From Cryptosporangium phraense (GTDB lineage Bacteria; Actinomycetota; Actinomycetes; Mycobacteriales; Cryptosporangiaceae): a DNA stretch of 64,000 nt. Below, in pieces: positions 22,559 to 30,696 of the stretch. A program made the translations under genes and the position numbers. Every line of letters starts with the position of its first letter. Position 1 is the first letter of the stretch. A model generated the notes under the pieces. That model saw nothing but the letters and a program-made list of their open reading frames with translations. It was not told the origin of the DNA and searched no databases. The stretch is taken from NCBI RefSeq assembly GCF_006912135.1, contig NZ_VIRS01000015.1, positions 124,001 to 188,000 on the forward strand. The letters run 5' to 3'.

Positions 22559-23485
22559 TCACGCCGGGGTGAGGACGATGCGGCGCGGGCTTCCGTGGGC
22601 CTCCGACCAGGTGCGCTCCACGTCGGACAACGGGACCGGGTGGACGTCGATCGTGAAGACGCCGTCGGCGATCGCCTGGGCCAGGCCGGACAGCTCAGCC
22701 AGGATCTCGCGGGTACCGACCGACCCCTGGCCACTGCCGACGATCTGCGTACGGGAGGCGCGCAGCGCCGCCGACGGGATCGCCGCGGTCGGACCGGCGA
22801 CCGAGCCGATCTGCACCCAGCTCAGCGGCTTGCCCCGGTCGGGCCGCGCGGTGACGAGCGCGACCATCGCGGCCGTGGCGGGCTCGCCCCACAGGTAGTC
22901 GAGGACCACGTCGACGTCCGCGGCGACCTCGCCGACCCGGTCGAACGTGGAGACGTCGTCGGCGCCCACCGTCGCGAGCTTCTCCGCGTTGCGGCCGGCC
23001 GCGACGACGCGGCTCGCGCCGAGGTGACGGCAGACCTGTACGGCCAGCCGTCCGGCGCTACCGGTGGCGCCGAGGATCAGCGCGCTGAAGCCGGGCTCGA
23101 CCCGGACGCGGCGGCGCAGCGCGACCCAGGACGACATCGCCGGGTTCATCGCGGCCGCGACCGCGATCGGATCGGCGCCCTCGGGCAGGACGATGCTGCG
23201 CCGAGCGTCGATGACGGTCTGCTCGGCCATCGAGCCGAGCGTCGTGTCCGGGAGGACGAAGTAGCGCAGGTTGCCCTCGGCGTCGCGGCCGACGCCGTCG
23301 ATGCCCGGGACGAGCGGCAACTCGTCGGTGCTCGTGTAGTGCGAGCCGTTGGCCTGGGACAGCACGCGTGGGTGCAGGCCGGCCGCCAGGACGTCGACGA
23401 CCAGGTCGTCCGGGCCGGGCGTGGGGAGGGAGAAGTCGGCGTAGCGGGGTGCGGTGTCGAACGAGGAAACGACGGCTGCCTTCAT
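22559..23485 (-). CDS. Zinc-free medium-chain dehydrogenase (quinone oxidoreductase-like)
   Basis: 308 residues from ATG 23485 with GGAGGT upstream. GroES-like half (PGPDDLVVDVLAAGLHPRVL, GIDGVGRDAEGNLRYF) and Rossmann half (LILGATGSAGRLAVQVCRHL). NADP-binding turn GATGSAG and a polar loop replace the zinc site, as in quinone oxidoreductase relatives. It resembles the enzyme at 17273 in fold but not closely. It is divergent from and probably repressed by the MarR protein at 23562. Confidence 0.88.
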   Translation of the reverse strand: MKAAVVSSFDTAPRYADFSLPTPGPDDLVVDVLAAGLHPRVLSQANGSHYTSTDELPLVPGIDGVGRDAEGNLRYFVLPDTTLGSMAEQTVIDARRSIVLPEGADPIAVAAAMNPAMSSWVALRRRVRVEPGFSALILGATGSAGRLAVQVCRHLGASRVVAAGRNAEKLATVGADDVSTFDRVGEVAADVDVVLDYLWGEPATAAMVALVTARPDRGKPLSWVQIGSVAGPTAAIPSAALRASRTQIVGSGQGSVGTREILAELSGLAQAIADGVFTIDVHPVPLSDVERTWSEAHGSPRRIVLTPA

Positions 23486-23561
23486 CGGGCACCTCCGAAA
23501 GTAGTGGGTAACACGAACTAAAGTAGTTTGCATTGCCAGCAAAAGCAAGTAGGGTTCGGCC
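23486..23561. promoter_or_regulatory. Divergent MarR/MDR control region with repeats
   Basis: Two direct copies of AAAGTAGT (23498-23505, 23520-23527) lie 22 bases apart, two helical turns. The second is part of an inverted repeat AACTA-AAG-TAGTT (23516-23528). TAGGGT (23550-23555) is six bases from the MarR ATG, which suggests a leaderless mRNA. The region is AT-richer than its surroundings. Confidence 0.55.
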
Positions 23562-23972
23562 ATGGAACAGAACGACGAACTCGTCGACGCACTGATGCGG
23601 AGCGCGTTCGCGGTGATGGCCGTTTTGAACACCGTCGGCGCCGAGCTCGACCTGTCGCTCACCCAGCTGCGGGTTCTGGGGATACTGCGCGACCGTCCGC
23701 CGGTGCGGATGGCCACGCTGGCCGAACATCTGGGACTCGACCGCTCGACGATGACCGGCCTCGTCGACCGGGCCGAGAAGCGCGGGCTACTCGTCCGCCG
23801 GCCCAGTCCGACGGACGGACGGGCGGTCGAGGTGTCGATCGCGCCCGGAAGCGTCGAATTGGTCGAATCGACCTACCGGAGGGTCGTGGAGGCGGTGACG
23901 CCGCTGGTCGCGGACCTCAAGGAGGCCGACCGGCGTCGCCTGCGGACGCTCCTGGAACAGGTGGGGTCCTGA
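23562..23972 (+). CDS. MarR-family transcriptional regulator
   Basis: 136 residues. Winged helix: TQLRVLGILRDRPPVRMATL, AEHLGLDRSTMTGLVDRAEK (recognition helix), wing GLLVRRPSPTDGRAVEVSIA. The SPTDGR turn is the family wing signature. It likely represses the divergent MDR oxidoreductase and responds to a phenolic or oxidant. The ATG at 23562 has no Shine-Dalgarno. Confidence 0.92.
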   Translation: MEQNDELVDALMRSAFAVMAVLNTVGAELDLSLTQLRVLGILRDRPPVRMATLAEHLGLDRSTMTGLVDRAEKRGLLVRRPSPTDGRAVEVSIAPGSVELVESTYRRVVEAVTPLVADLKEADRRRLRTLLEQVGS

Positions 23973-24004
23973 GCCGATCCGCTCCACGCGGGCGGCCGAA
24001 CGCC

Positions 24005-24010
24005 TACCCT
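24005..24010 (+). promoter_or_regulatory. Probable -10 box, leaderless acyltransferase gene
   Basis: TACCCT ends seven bases before the GTG at 24018, with no Shine-Dalgarno in between. Confidence 0.45.
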
Positions 24011-24017
24011 CCGGTAG

Positions 24018-24704
24018 GTGGACATCGGCATCACAACGCTGCTGAACCGGGGCGTGCTGGCCGGCTGGCGGTGGCTCGACCGGATCGGCAAGGTCACGCC
24101 GGGCACCCACGCCGCGGCGCAGTTCGGCAGCTTCGGGGCCCACTCCAGCATCGGGTTCCCGTCGGCGACCTTGATGAACACCGGGTCGATCCACGTCGGG
24201 TCGGGCGTGATCATCGGGCGGCAGGCGACGCTCTCGGTCGGGTACTGGCCGGACTATCCCGGGTTGCCCGAGCGCGGTCTGGTGATCGGCGACCGGTGCG
24301 TGCTGGGTGACAGGTGCAGCCTGCTGGCCCACGAATCGATCGAGCTGGGCGACGACGTGTGGTTCGGGCAGGACGTCTTCGTGTGCGACGCCAGCCACGG
24401 GTACCAGGATCCGGACCTGCCGGTCGGTAACCAGTTCGGCAGTCACGTGCCGGTGAAGATCGGGGCGGGGACCTGGGTCGGGCACGGTGCGATCATCCTG
24501 CCCGGGACGACGATCGGGCGGAACGCGGTCGTAGCGGCCGGGTCGGTCGTGCGGGGTGAGGTCGGCGACCACTGCGTCGTCGGCGGCGCCCCGGCGAAGT
24601 TGCTGCGCCGGCTCGAGCCGGGCGTCGGCTGGGTGGGGCGGCGGGGGGACGTGCGACCGGTGCGGCGGGGTCACTTCGGCGAGGAGGAGTTCGAGTCGGC
24701 TTGA
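24018..24704 (+). CDS. Left-handed beta-helix (hexapeptide-repeat) acyltransferase
   Basis: 228 residues from GTG 24018. Hexapeptide turns run through GSGVIIGRQATLSVG, LVIGDRCVLGDRCSLLAHES, IELGDDVWFGQDVFVCDASH, and VKIGAGTWVGHGAIILPG, then TTIGRNAVVAAGSVV, closing with the usual GAPAKLLRRL. The catalytic His is in DASHGYQD. These trimeric enzymes transfer acetyl or succinyl groups, often to sugars of surface polymers (WbbJ/maltose acetyltransferase type). The next gene (24786) may modify the same product. Confidence 0.9.
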   Translation: MDIGITTLLNRGVLAGWRWLDRIGKVTPGTHAAAQFGSFGAHSSIGFPSATLMNTGSIHVGSGVIIGRQATLSVGYWPDYPGLPERGLVIGDRCVLGDRCSLLAHESIELGDDVWFGQDVFVCDASHGYQDPDLPVGNQFGSHVPVKIGAGTWVGHGAIILPGTTIGRNAVVAAGSVVRGEVGDHCVVGGAPAKLLRRLEPGVGWVGRRGDVRPVRRGHFGEEEFESA

Positions 24705-24785
24705 CCGCTCCTTCGGGGGCACCGAGCTCACAGAATGGCGAGCTACCGTAACTCGGGGCGATCACCGAGCGATACGGGGGATGTT

Positions 24786-25559
24786 GTGCCGACGAGCGTT
24801 GACCTGAGCGGTGACCCGCCCGAGTGGGAGCTCCGCCTGGCCCAGCTCCTGCAGGATCTCTACGACGGCGGCGTGCGCCGCGTGGTCCGGACCCCGCGGA
24901 AGACCGTGACGGCCGCGTCGGCCCTGCTGCGGTTACCGATGCTGACGCTCGATCTCGACGATTCGCTGGAGGGTCGGGCGATCCGGGGGCATCTGAGCCG
25001 GATCTCGTCGAAGTTGGGGTGGTTGTTCCGGCAGAAGACGCTGGCCGACGTGTTGGCCGTTCCGGCGGAGGCCGGTGACTACGTGCAGGGGCGGAGTCGT
25101 CAGACGTTGCGTCGGAAGGTGCGGCAGGCGGAGAAGGCCGGGATCACCTGGCGGGAGGAGAACTCCGCCGAGGAGCGGGCCCGGTTGCTGAAGAAGCTCG
25201 CCGAGTGGGAGCGGGTGCATCCGCTCGAGCAGTACCGGATCGACGATCCGCAGCTGGACTATCTGGTGGATTTCCGGCTGTGGCTGGTGGCCGAATCGCG
25301 GAGCGGGGAGCCGTTGTTGCTGGCGGCCATTCCGGTGTCGGGGCAGTGGGCGCTGCTGCGGTATTTCCGGTCGATCGGGGCGGGCGACGAGCAGTCGTTG
25401 GCTCGGTACTACATGACGAAGGTGCTGGTCGAGGAGCTGTCGAAGCGCGGCGTGCGATTCCTGATCGACTCGCACACGCCGCACCTCGTGCCGTCGGGCC
25501 TGCGGCACTTCCAGCGCATGACGGGCTGGCGCCTGGCCCGCCTCCGGTTCGCCTCCTGA
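24786..25559 (+). CDS. GNAT/FemAB-like protein of unknown substrate
   Basis: 257 residues from GTG 24786 (GGGGGA just upstream); an ATG at 24735 is an alternative. The central region GRSRQTLRRKVRQAEKAGIT followed by REENSAEERARLLKKLAEWE resembles the strand-helix of BioF2/FemAB-type acyltransferases, where a basic NxRRxxRKAEK segment precedes the second GNAT lobe (LLAAIPVSGQWALLRYFRSI, ARYYMTKVLVEELSKRGVRF). Neighbouring an LbH acyltransferase suggests surface-polymer modification. The family match is by pattern only. Confidence 0.6.
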   Translation: MPTSVDLSGDPPEWELRLAQLLQDLYDGGVRRVVRTPRKTVTAASALLRLPMLTLDLDDSLEGRAIRGHLSRISSKLGWLFRQKTLADVLAVPAEAGDYVQGRSRQTLRRKVRQAEKAGITWREENSAEERARLLKKLAEWERVHPLEQYRIDDPQLDYLVDFRLWLVAESRSGEPLLLAAIPVSGQWALLRYFRSIGAGDEQSLARYYMTKVLVEELSKRGVRFLIDSHTPHLVPSGLRHFQRMTGWRLARLRFAS

Positions 25560-25577
25560 GGCGGGCCGCGGATTTGC

Positions 25578-25619
25578 GACTTTCCGGGGTTCTCAGGCCG
25601 CCCAGAACCCCGGAAAGTC
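25578..25619. terminator. Bidirectional terminator hairpin
   Basis: A perfect 16-bp inverted repeat, GACTTTCCGGGGTTCT (25578-25593) and its complement (25604-25619), with a ten-base loop. It separates the convergent gene at 25559 from the catabolic operon ending at 25636. Confidence 0.88.
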
Positions 25620-25635
25620 GGTACCGCGCGCGGGG

Positions 25636-27063
25636 CTATGCGGTGAGGGCTATGTACTTCTCCTCCAGGAACTCCAGGATTCCTTCCGAGCTGCCCTCCC
25701 GGCCCAACCCACTCTGCTTCACCCCGCCGAACGGAGCGGCCGGGTCACTGACCACACCCCGGTTCACCGCGACCATCCCCGCCTCCAGGCGGCGGGCCAC
25801 GGCGACCGCCTCGCGCTCCTCGCCGAACACGTACGCCATCAGGCCGTAGATCGTGTCGTTCGCCATCCGCACGGCCTCGTCGACCGAGTCGAACCGCACG
25901 ACCGCGGTCACCGGGCCGAAGATCTCGGTCGTGTTGATCGTCGAGCCGTGCTTCACGTCGGTCAGCAGCGTCGCGTCGTAGAACGCGCCCTCGTCGGACG
26001 CGTGGCCGCCCCGGACCAGCGTCGCGCCGTCGGCGAGGGCACCGGTCACGAGCTCCGCGACCTTGTCCCGCTCCCCCACCGAGACCAGCGCGCCGAGGTC
26101 GTTGGAGCGGTCCAGACCGCGGCCGACGGCCACCTTCGCCAGTGCCGCGTCCATCCGCTCGACGAACTCGTCGTGCACCGAACTGTGGACGTAGAACCGG
26201 TTGGCCGCCGTGCACGCCGAACCGCCGTTGCGCATCTTGGCCAGCAGCGCCCCGGCCACGGCCGACTCCAGGTCCGCCCCCGGCAGCACGACCAGCGGAG
26301 CGTTGCCACCGAGCTCCATCGACGTGCTCACCACCGAGTCGGCGCACGCCCGCAGCAGGTCGCGGCCCACCTCGGTCGAGCCGGTGAACGAAAGTTTCCG
26401 CACCTCGGGCCGGTCGATCATCGCCTTCACCAACGGTCCGGTCGGCGCCGGCGTCACCAGGTTGACCACCCCGCGCGGCACCCCGGCCCGCCGCAGGACG
26501 TCGACCACGTACGCGGCGGTCAGCGGGGTCTCGCGGGCCGGTTTGAGGATCGTCGTGCAGCCTGCGGCCAGGGCCGGGGCCAGCTTCCGGGTCGCCATCG
26601 CGGCCGGGAAGTTCCACGGGGTGATGAGCAGCGACACCCCGATCGGCTGGCGGTCGACGATGATCCGCTTGTCGCCGGCCGGTGAGAGCCGGTAGTCGCC
26701 CGGGACCCGCACGGCCTCCTCGGCGAACCAGCGGAAGAACTCCTTGGCGTAGGTCGCCTCGCCGGCGGCGTCGGCCCAGGACTTGCCGTTCTCGCGGACC
26801 ATGATCTCCGCGAAGAGCTCGGCCTCCTCGGTGAGGATCTCGTAGGCCTGGCGCAGGATCTCGCTCCGCGCGCGCGGGGCGGTCGCGGCCCAGGACTCCT
26901 GCGCGGCCGCGGCCGCGTCGACCGCGGCCAGGCAGTCCGCCTCCGTCGCGATCGCGAACTCGGCGACGGTCGAGAGGTCCGACGGGTCGACGACGTCGAA
27001 GCGACGGCCGTCCGAGCCGGGGCGCCACTCACCGTCGATGAACAGGTCGGTGAAGAGGTTCAT
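25636..27063 (-). CDS. NAD(P)-dependent aldehyde dehydrogenase (succinate-semialdehyde type)
   Basis: 475 residues, last gene of the seven-gene catabolic operon; its ATG overlaps the upstream stop as ATGA. Catalytic C284 (GGSACTAANRF), general base E250 (MELGGNAP), and the NAD site PWNFP (149-153) with K160 are all present. The GKSWADAAGEATYAKEFFRW block and the C-terminal FGGVKQSGLGREGSSEGI are those of succinate- or glutarate-semialdehyde dehydrogenases. It would oxidise the aldehyde released by the HpcH/HpaI aldolase, or made by the alcohol dehydrogenase, to an acid entering the TCA cycle. Full length; nothing is missing. Confidence 0.92.
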   Translation of the reverse strand: MNLFTDLFIDGEWRPGSDGRRFDVVDPSDLSTVAEFAIATEADCLAAVDAAAAAQESWAATAPRARSEILRQAYEILTEEAELFAEIMVRENGKSWADAAGEATYAKEFFRWFAEEAVRVPGDYRLSPAGDKRIIVDRQPIGVSLLITPWNFPAAMATRKLAPALAAGCTTILKPARETPLTAAYVVDVLRRAGVPRGVVNLVTPAPTGPLVKAMIDRPEVRKLSFTGSTEVGRDLLRACADSVVSTSMELGGNAPLVVLPGADLESAVAGALLAKMRNGGSACTAANRFYVHSSVHDEFVERMDAALAKVAVGRGLDRSNDLGALVSVGERDKVAELVTGALADGATLVRGGHASDEGAFYDATLLTDVKHGSTINTTEIFGPVTAVVRFDSVDEAVRMANDTIYGLMAYVFGEEREAVAVARRLEAGMVAVNRGVVSDPAAPFGGVKQSGLGREGSSEGILEFLEEKYIALTA

Positions 27064-28346
27064 GCGGCACTCCGATCGGTGAGCAGGCCGTCGTGGGCCC
27101 GGGTCAGGATCTCCAGCAGAACATCCCGGGAGGGCTCGATCGGGGCGATCGCCAGCAATCGCGCCGATCCCAGCGCCAGCTCGGCGATGCGCGGCAACTC
27201 GTCCCGGCCGAGACCGATGTCGGCGAGGGTACGGGGCACGCCGATGGCCCGGTTGATCGCCGCGACCCGCGCGATCGTGCCCGCTGCCGTGAAGCCGAGC
27301 CCAGACCCGCCCACGGCCGGGCTGCCCACGGCCGCCGGGCCGTCGGCTTCCGGCGCGATACCGTGCATCACGGCGCCCAGGGTCGCGATCCGGTCGGCGG
27401 TCGCCGGATCGGCCGAGATCGCGTCGAGGACGTACGGGAGCATCAGGCCCGTGCCCAGGCCGTGGGGCGTCTTGGTCAGCGCACCGATCGGGTACTGCAG
27501 CGCGTGGCACAGGTGCGTCCCGGTCGACCCGAACGCGACCCCGCCCAGCAGCGCCCCGGCCGCGACCTCCTCGCGGGCCCGCCGGTCCCCCGGCGACGCG
27601 ACCGCCACCTCGAGCCACGGCCCCAGGTGCCGCGCCGCCTGCAGCGCGACCGGCCCGCTCAGCACGTTCCGCCCGGTGAACACGGGCAGCGGAGCGTCCC
27701 ACGACGACGACAGCTCCCGCGCGGTGTACGACTCCACCGCGTGCACGAGCGCGTCGATCCCGGAGTACGCGGTCACGGTCGCGGGCGACCCGAGCGTGAA
27801 CTCCGGATCCACGATCGCCGCCGCCGGCACCAGGAACGGCGACGAGATCCCGACCTTGAGCTCGCGCTCCGGGTCGGAGACGACCGCGACCGGCGTCACC
27901 TCCGACCCGGTGCCCGCGGTCGTCGGCAGCGCCACGATCGGCGCGACCGGCCCCGGCACGAGGTTCTCGCCGTAGAAGCTGGAGAGCGGTCCGCCGTACA
28001 CCGCGAGCAGCGCGATCAGCTTCGCGGCGTCGAGCGCGCTGCCCCCGCCGATGGCCACGACGACGTCGGCCGCGAACTCGGTCGCGACCGCGCCCGCGGC
28101 GTCCAGAGAAGAGACCGGCAGTTCGGGGGTGACGTCCGCGTGGACGCGAACGGAGACCCCGGCGGCGGTGAGGCCGTCGACGGCCTCGGCCAGGAACGGC
28201 GTGCGGGTCAGGAACGGGTCGACGACCAGCAGCGCGCGCCGTCCGTAGGTGCGGACGACCTCGGGGAGCTGGGCCCGCGACCCGTAGCCGAAGTGCACGC
28301 GGGACGGCAGTCGCAGAGTGCCGGACTCAGGCAACGAAACCCCCAT
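27060..28346 (-). CDS. Iron-containing alcohol dehydrogenase / maleylacetate reductase-like
   Basis: 428 residues. NAD-binding GGGSALDAAK (100-109), TTAGTGSEVTP, and the metal ligands D198, H202 (GIDALVHAVES), H281 (LCHALQYPIG) and H295 (KTPHGLGTG). A loop of unusual composition, rich in Gly, Ala and Pro (EADGPAAVGSPAVGGSG, about 323-339), sits where the family normally has a short turn. It overlaps the SDR stop by 20 bases and the ALDH start by four. In this operon it could reduce maleylacetate-like ketones or interconvert a 4-hydroxy acid and its semialdehyde. Confidence 0.88.
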   Translation of the reverse strand: MGVSLPESGTLRLPSRVHFGYGSRAQLPEVVRTYGRRALLVVDPFLTRTPFLAEAVDGLTAAGVSVRVHADVTPELPVSSLDAAGAVATEFAADVVVAIGGGSALDAAKLIALLAVYGGPLSSFYGENLVPGPVAPIVALPTTAGTGSEVTPVAVVSDPERELKVGISSPFLVPAAAIVDPEFTLGSPATVTAYSGIDALVHAVESYTARELSSSWDAPLPVFTGRNVLSGPVALQAARHLGPWLEVAVASPGDRRAREEVAAGALLGGVAFGSTGTHLCHALQYPIGALTKTPHGLGTGLMLPYVLDAISADPATADRIATLGAVMHGIAPEADGPAAVGSPAVGGSGLGFTAAGTIARVAAINRAIGVPRTLADIGLGRDELPRIAELALGSARLLAIAPIEPSRDVLLEILTRAHDGLLTDRSAA

Positions 28347-29073
28347 CCACCGGCAGGATCACGCCGGACAGGTGCGACGAACGGTCGCTGAGCAGGAACG
28401 ACGCCACCGCGCCGACCTCGGACCCGGTCCCGGCCTTCCGCAGCGGGGTGGCCGCGATTCGGGCCTCGACCCCGCCGGGGATCGCGCGCCGGGTCGCGTC
28501 GAGCATCGGGGACTCGGTCGGGCCGGGCGCGAGGACGTTGACCCGGATGCCGAGCGGCCCGAAGTCGTGCGCGGCCGTACGGGTCAGGCCGATGACCGCG
28601 TGTTTCGACGCCTGGTACGCGCCCATGCCGGAGCTGCCGCGCAGGCCGCCGATGCTGCTCACGTTCACGATCGAGCCGTGGTCGCGCATTGCCCGCACCT
28701 CCTCGCGGAGACAGAGCCAGGTGCCCTTGACGTTGACCGCCATGATCCGGTCGAAGTCCTCCTCGGTCACCGCGTCGAGGCGCCCGGCCTGCGTCATCGC
28801 CGCGTTGTTGAACGCGCCGTCGAGGCGGCCGAAGCGGTCGACGGTCGCGTCCACGAACCGGCGTACGTCGTCGGCGACCGATACGTCGCCGGTCGTGTAG
28901 GCCACGTCGTGGCCCTCTTTCTCGAGCCTGGCGGTCAGCTCGGCCAGCGGCTCCTCGGACCGCGCGACCAGCATCAACGCGGCCCCGTCGGCGGCGAGCA
29001 CGCGGGCCGCCTCGGCCCCGATCCCGGCGCTGGCCCCGACCAGCAGGATCACTTTCCCGTCGAGGTCAGGCAT
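28327..29073 (-). CDS. Short-chain dehydrogenase/reductase
   Basis: 248 residues of the classical SDR type: GASAGIG at 13-19, NNAA at 89-92, catalytic S140, Y153 and K157 (YQASK), then PGPTESPM and the C-terminal SGVILPVDGGFV. Close in style to 3-hydroxyacyl/3-hydroxy acid dehydrogenases. In the operon it is well placed to oxidise a 3-hydroxy acid to the beta-keto acid that the BKACE enzyme cleaves. Its start overlaps the aldolase stop by eight bases. Confidence 0.9.
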   Translation of the reverse strand: MPDLDGKVILLVGASAGIGAEAARVLAADGAALMLVARSEEPLAELTARLEKEGHDVAYTTGDVSVADDVRRFVDATVDRFGRLDGAFNNAAMTQAGRLDAVTEEDFDRIMAVNVKGTWLCLREEVRAMRDHGSIVNVSSIGGLRGSSGMGAYQASKHAVIGLTRTAAHDFGPLGIRVNVLAPGPTESPMLDATRRAIPGGVEARIAATPLRKAGTGSEVGAVASFLLSDRSSHLSGVILPVDGGFVA

Positions 29074-29788
29074 GGGCTCTCCGTCCGGAGTCGACGGCCG
29101 CCCTGAGCGCGCTGCCGAGCAGGGTCGCGTCGTTGCTGAGCAGGGTGAACGTGAAGCCGGCGGCGAACGCGGCCCTGGCCGCCTCCGCCGTCGCTCCGCC
29201 GGCGTTGCCGACCGGCTTGCCCGCGGCCCCGGCCGCCGCCACGACCTCGGCGATCAGGTCGTCGATGTCGTCCCGGCCCTCGCTCACGGCCAGGTCGGCT
29301 GCGCCGACCAGGAGCGCATCCACTCCCTCCGTCGCGGCGATCTTCTCGGCATTGCGGACGCCTTCGGCGCTCTCGATCTGGGCGATCAGGACGACGTCCT
29401 GCCGCAGGTAGTCGTCGCGAGACATCGCGCCCCAGGCGCCGGCGCGGCTCGTGGAGCCGACGCCGCGGGCGCCCAGCGGCGGGAACCGCACCGCGTCGAC
29501 CGCGGCCCGGGCCTGCGCCACCGTGTCGACGTGCGGCACCATGATCCCGGCCGCGCCGGCGTCGAGCAGCCGGGCGACCAGGCCGTCGACCTGCGGCACC
29601 CGGACGATCGGGGCGACCCCGGTGTGCCGGCCGGTGCCGATCAGCCGGGACGCGGTCTCGACGCTGATCGGCGAGTGCTCGAGGTCGATGACGACGAAGT
29701 CGAAGCCGGCCAGCGCGGCCAGTTCCACGACCTCCATCGCCGGGATCTTGACCCAGGTACCGAGTGCGCCGTCGGGGAGCGTCATCAT
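29066..29788 (-). CDS. HpcH/HpaI-type class II aldolase
   Basis: 240 residues of the metal-dependent pyruvate aldolase barrel. The base H38 (VIDLEHSPIS), metal ligands E139 (IAQIESAEGV) and D165 (GAADLAVSEG), substrate Arg in IVRVPQ and the loop FPPLGARGVGS are in place. Family members split 4-hydroxy-2-oxo acids into pyruvate and an aldehyde, such as succinate semialdehyde. The first of two Met codons (29788) overlaps the cupin stop as ATGA. It supplies the aldehyde for the downstream dehydrogenases. Confidence 0.9.
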   Translation of the reverse strand: MMTLPDGALGTWVKIPAMEVVELAALAGFDFVVIDLEHSPISVETASRLIGTGRHTGVAPIVRVPQVDGLVARLLDAGAAGIMVPHVDTVAQARAAVDAVRFPPLGARGVGSTSRAGAWGAMSRDDYLRQDVVLIAQIESAEGVRNAEKIAATEGVDALLVGAADLAVSEGRDDIDDLIAEVVAAAGAAGKPVGNAGGATAEAARAAFAAGFTFTLLSNDATLLGSALRAAVDSGRRAHA

Positions 29789-30696
29789 GTGGCCGGATAG
29801 TCGTCGGCGTTGAGCACCCAGCCCTGGTTCGAGAAGTCCACGCGCGGCGGCGAGAAGATGTCGATGAGCTGCTGGTGGTCGCCGATGCCCTGGGTCGTGT
29901 GCACGGTCGGGGGCGGAATCACGCAGATCGACGGGGTCGCGATCTCGGCGTGCTCGTCCTCGCGCCACCGGGTGGAGTCCGGGCCCCAGGGATAGCGGAT
30001 GTGGTGCTTGAAGCGGCCCTTCACCGCGAGCGAGATCTGCTCGAAGTCGTCGTGGTGGTGGGGGGAGAGCTTCTGCACGTTCCGGGGCTGTGGCTCCTCG
30101 GCCAGGAAGTTCACCATGAGGTTCGTGGTGCGGAAGATGCGGCCGAACCGGCCCTCGGCGATCGGGGTGTCGGCCAGGCGGTAGATCCGGAGCCGGAATC
30201 CACCGGCCGGGTCCGGCCACGGCTCCAGCGGCGTCGCCCGGGCGTCCGGCTCGGCGTAGGCGTCCGCGTTGAGGGTGGCCTCGGCCAGGTCGGTGGCCAC
30301 GGTCGAGAACAGGCGGATGAGGACGCCGTCGGCGTCGGCGCGGACCTCGGAGTCTCCCGGCGGGACGACGACGAAGGCCTCCTCGGCGACGGATTCGGAC
30401 GCGTCGCCCGCGGTCACCGTGATCGGGGCGCTGTCGGAGTAGAGCAGGACCGCGTACTCGTCGGGCTGGGCGGTGCGGGGGAAGACGTCGCCGGCGCGGG
30501 CCTCGGTGTAGGCGATCACCAGGTTCGTCGCGCGGGCGAGCCAGGTGCGGCTGCCGTTCGGGGCGGTCTCGGTGGGGGGCAGGGTGAGGAACTCGATCCA
30601 CTGGGACGGCTTGATCGGTGTCGACGGATCGACCGTGCGCGCCGGAGGCGCGGCCGCGAGCTTCGAGCGGATGTCGTCGGCTGCGTACGCAGTCAT
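29785..30696 (-). CDS. Cupin-domain protein, bicupin-like
   Basis: 303 residues from ATG 30696 with AAGGAG upstream. The C-terminal cupin has the metal motif in KLSPHHHDDFEQISLAVKGR with IPPPTVHTTQGIGDHQQLID as the second half. The N-terminal half (GDVFPRTAQPDEYAVLLYSD, SEVRADADGVLIRLFS) has a cupin shape without obvious metal ligands. No family with a known reaction is recognised; isomerase, dioxygenase or lyase are possible. Its ATGA overlaps with genes on both sides show it belongs to the operon. Confidence 0.8.
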   Translation of the reverse strand: MTAYAADDIRSKLAAAPPARTVDPSTPIKPSQWIEFLTLPPTETAPNGSRTWLARATNLVIAYTEARAGDVFPRTAQPDEYAVLLYSDSAPITVTAGDASESVAEEAFVVVPPGDSEVRADADGVLIRLFSTVATDLAEATLNADAYAEPDARATPLEPWPDPAGGFRLRIYRLADTPIAEGRFGRIFRTTNLMVNFLAEEPQPRNVQKLSPHHHDDFEQISLAVKGRFKHHIRYPWGPDSTRWREDEHAEIATPSICVIPPPTVHTTQGIGDHQQLIDIFSPPRVDFSNQGWVLNADDYPAT

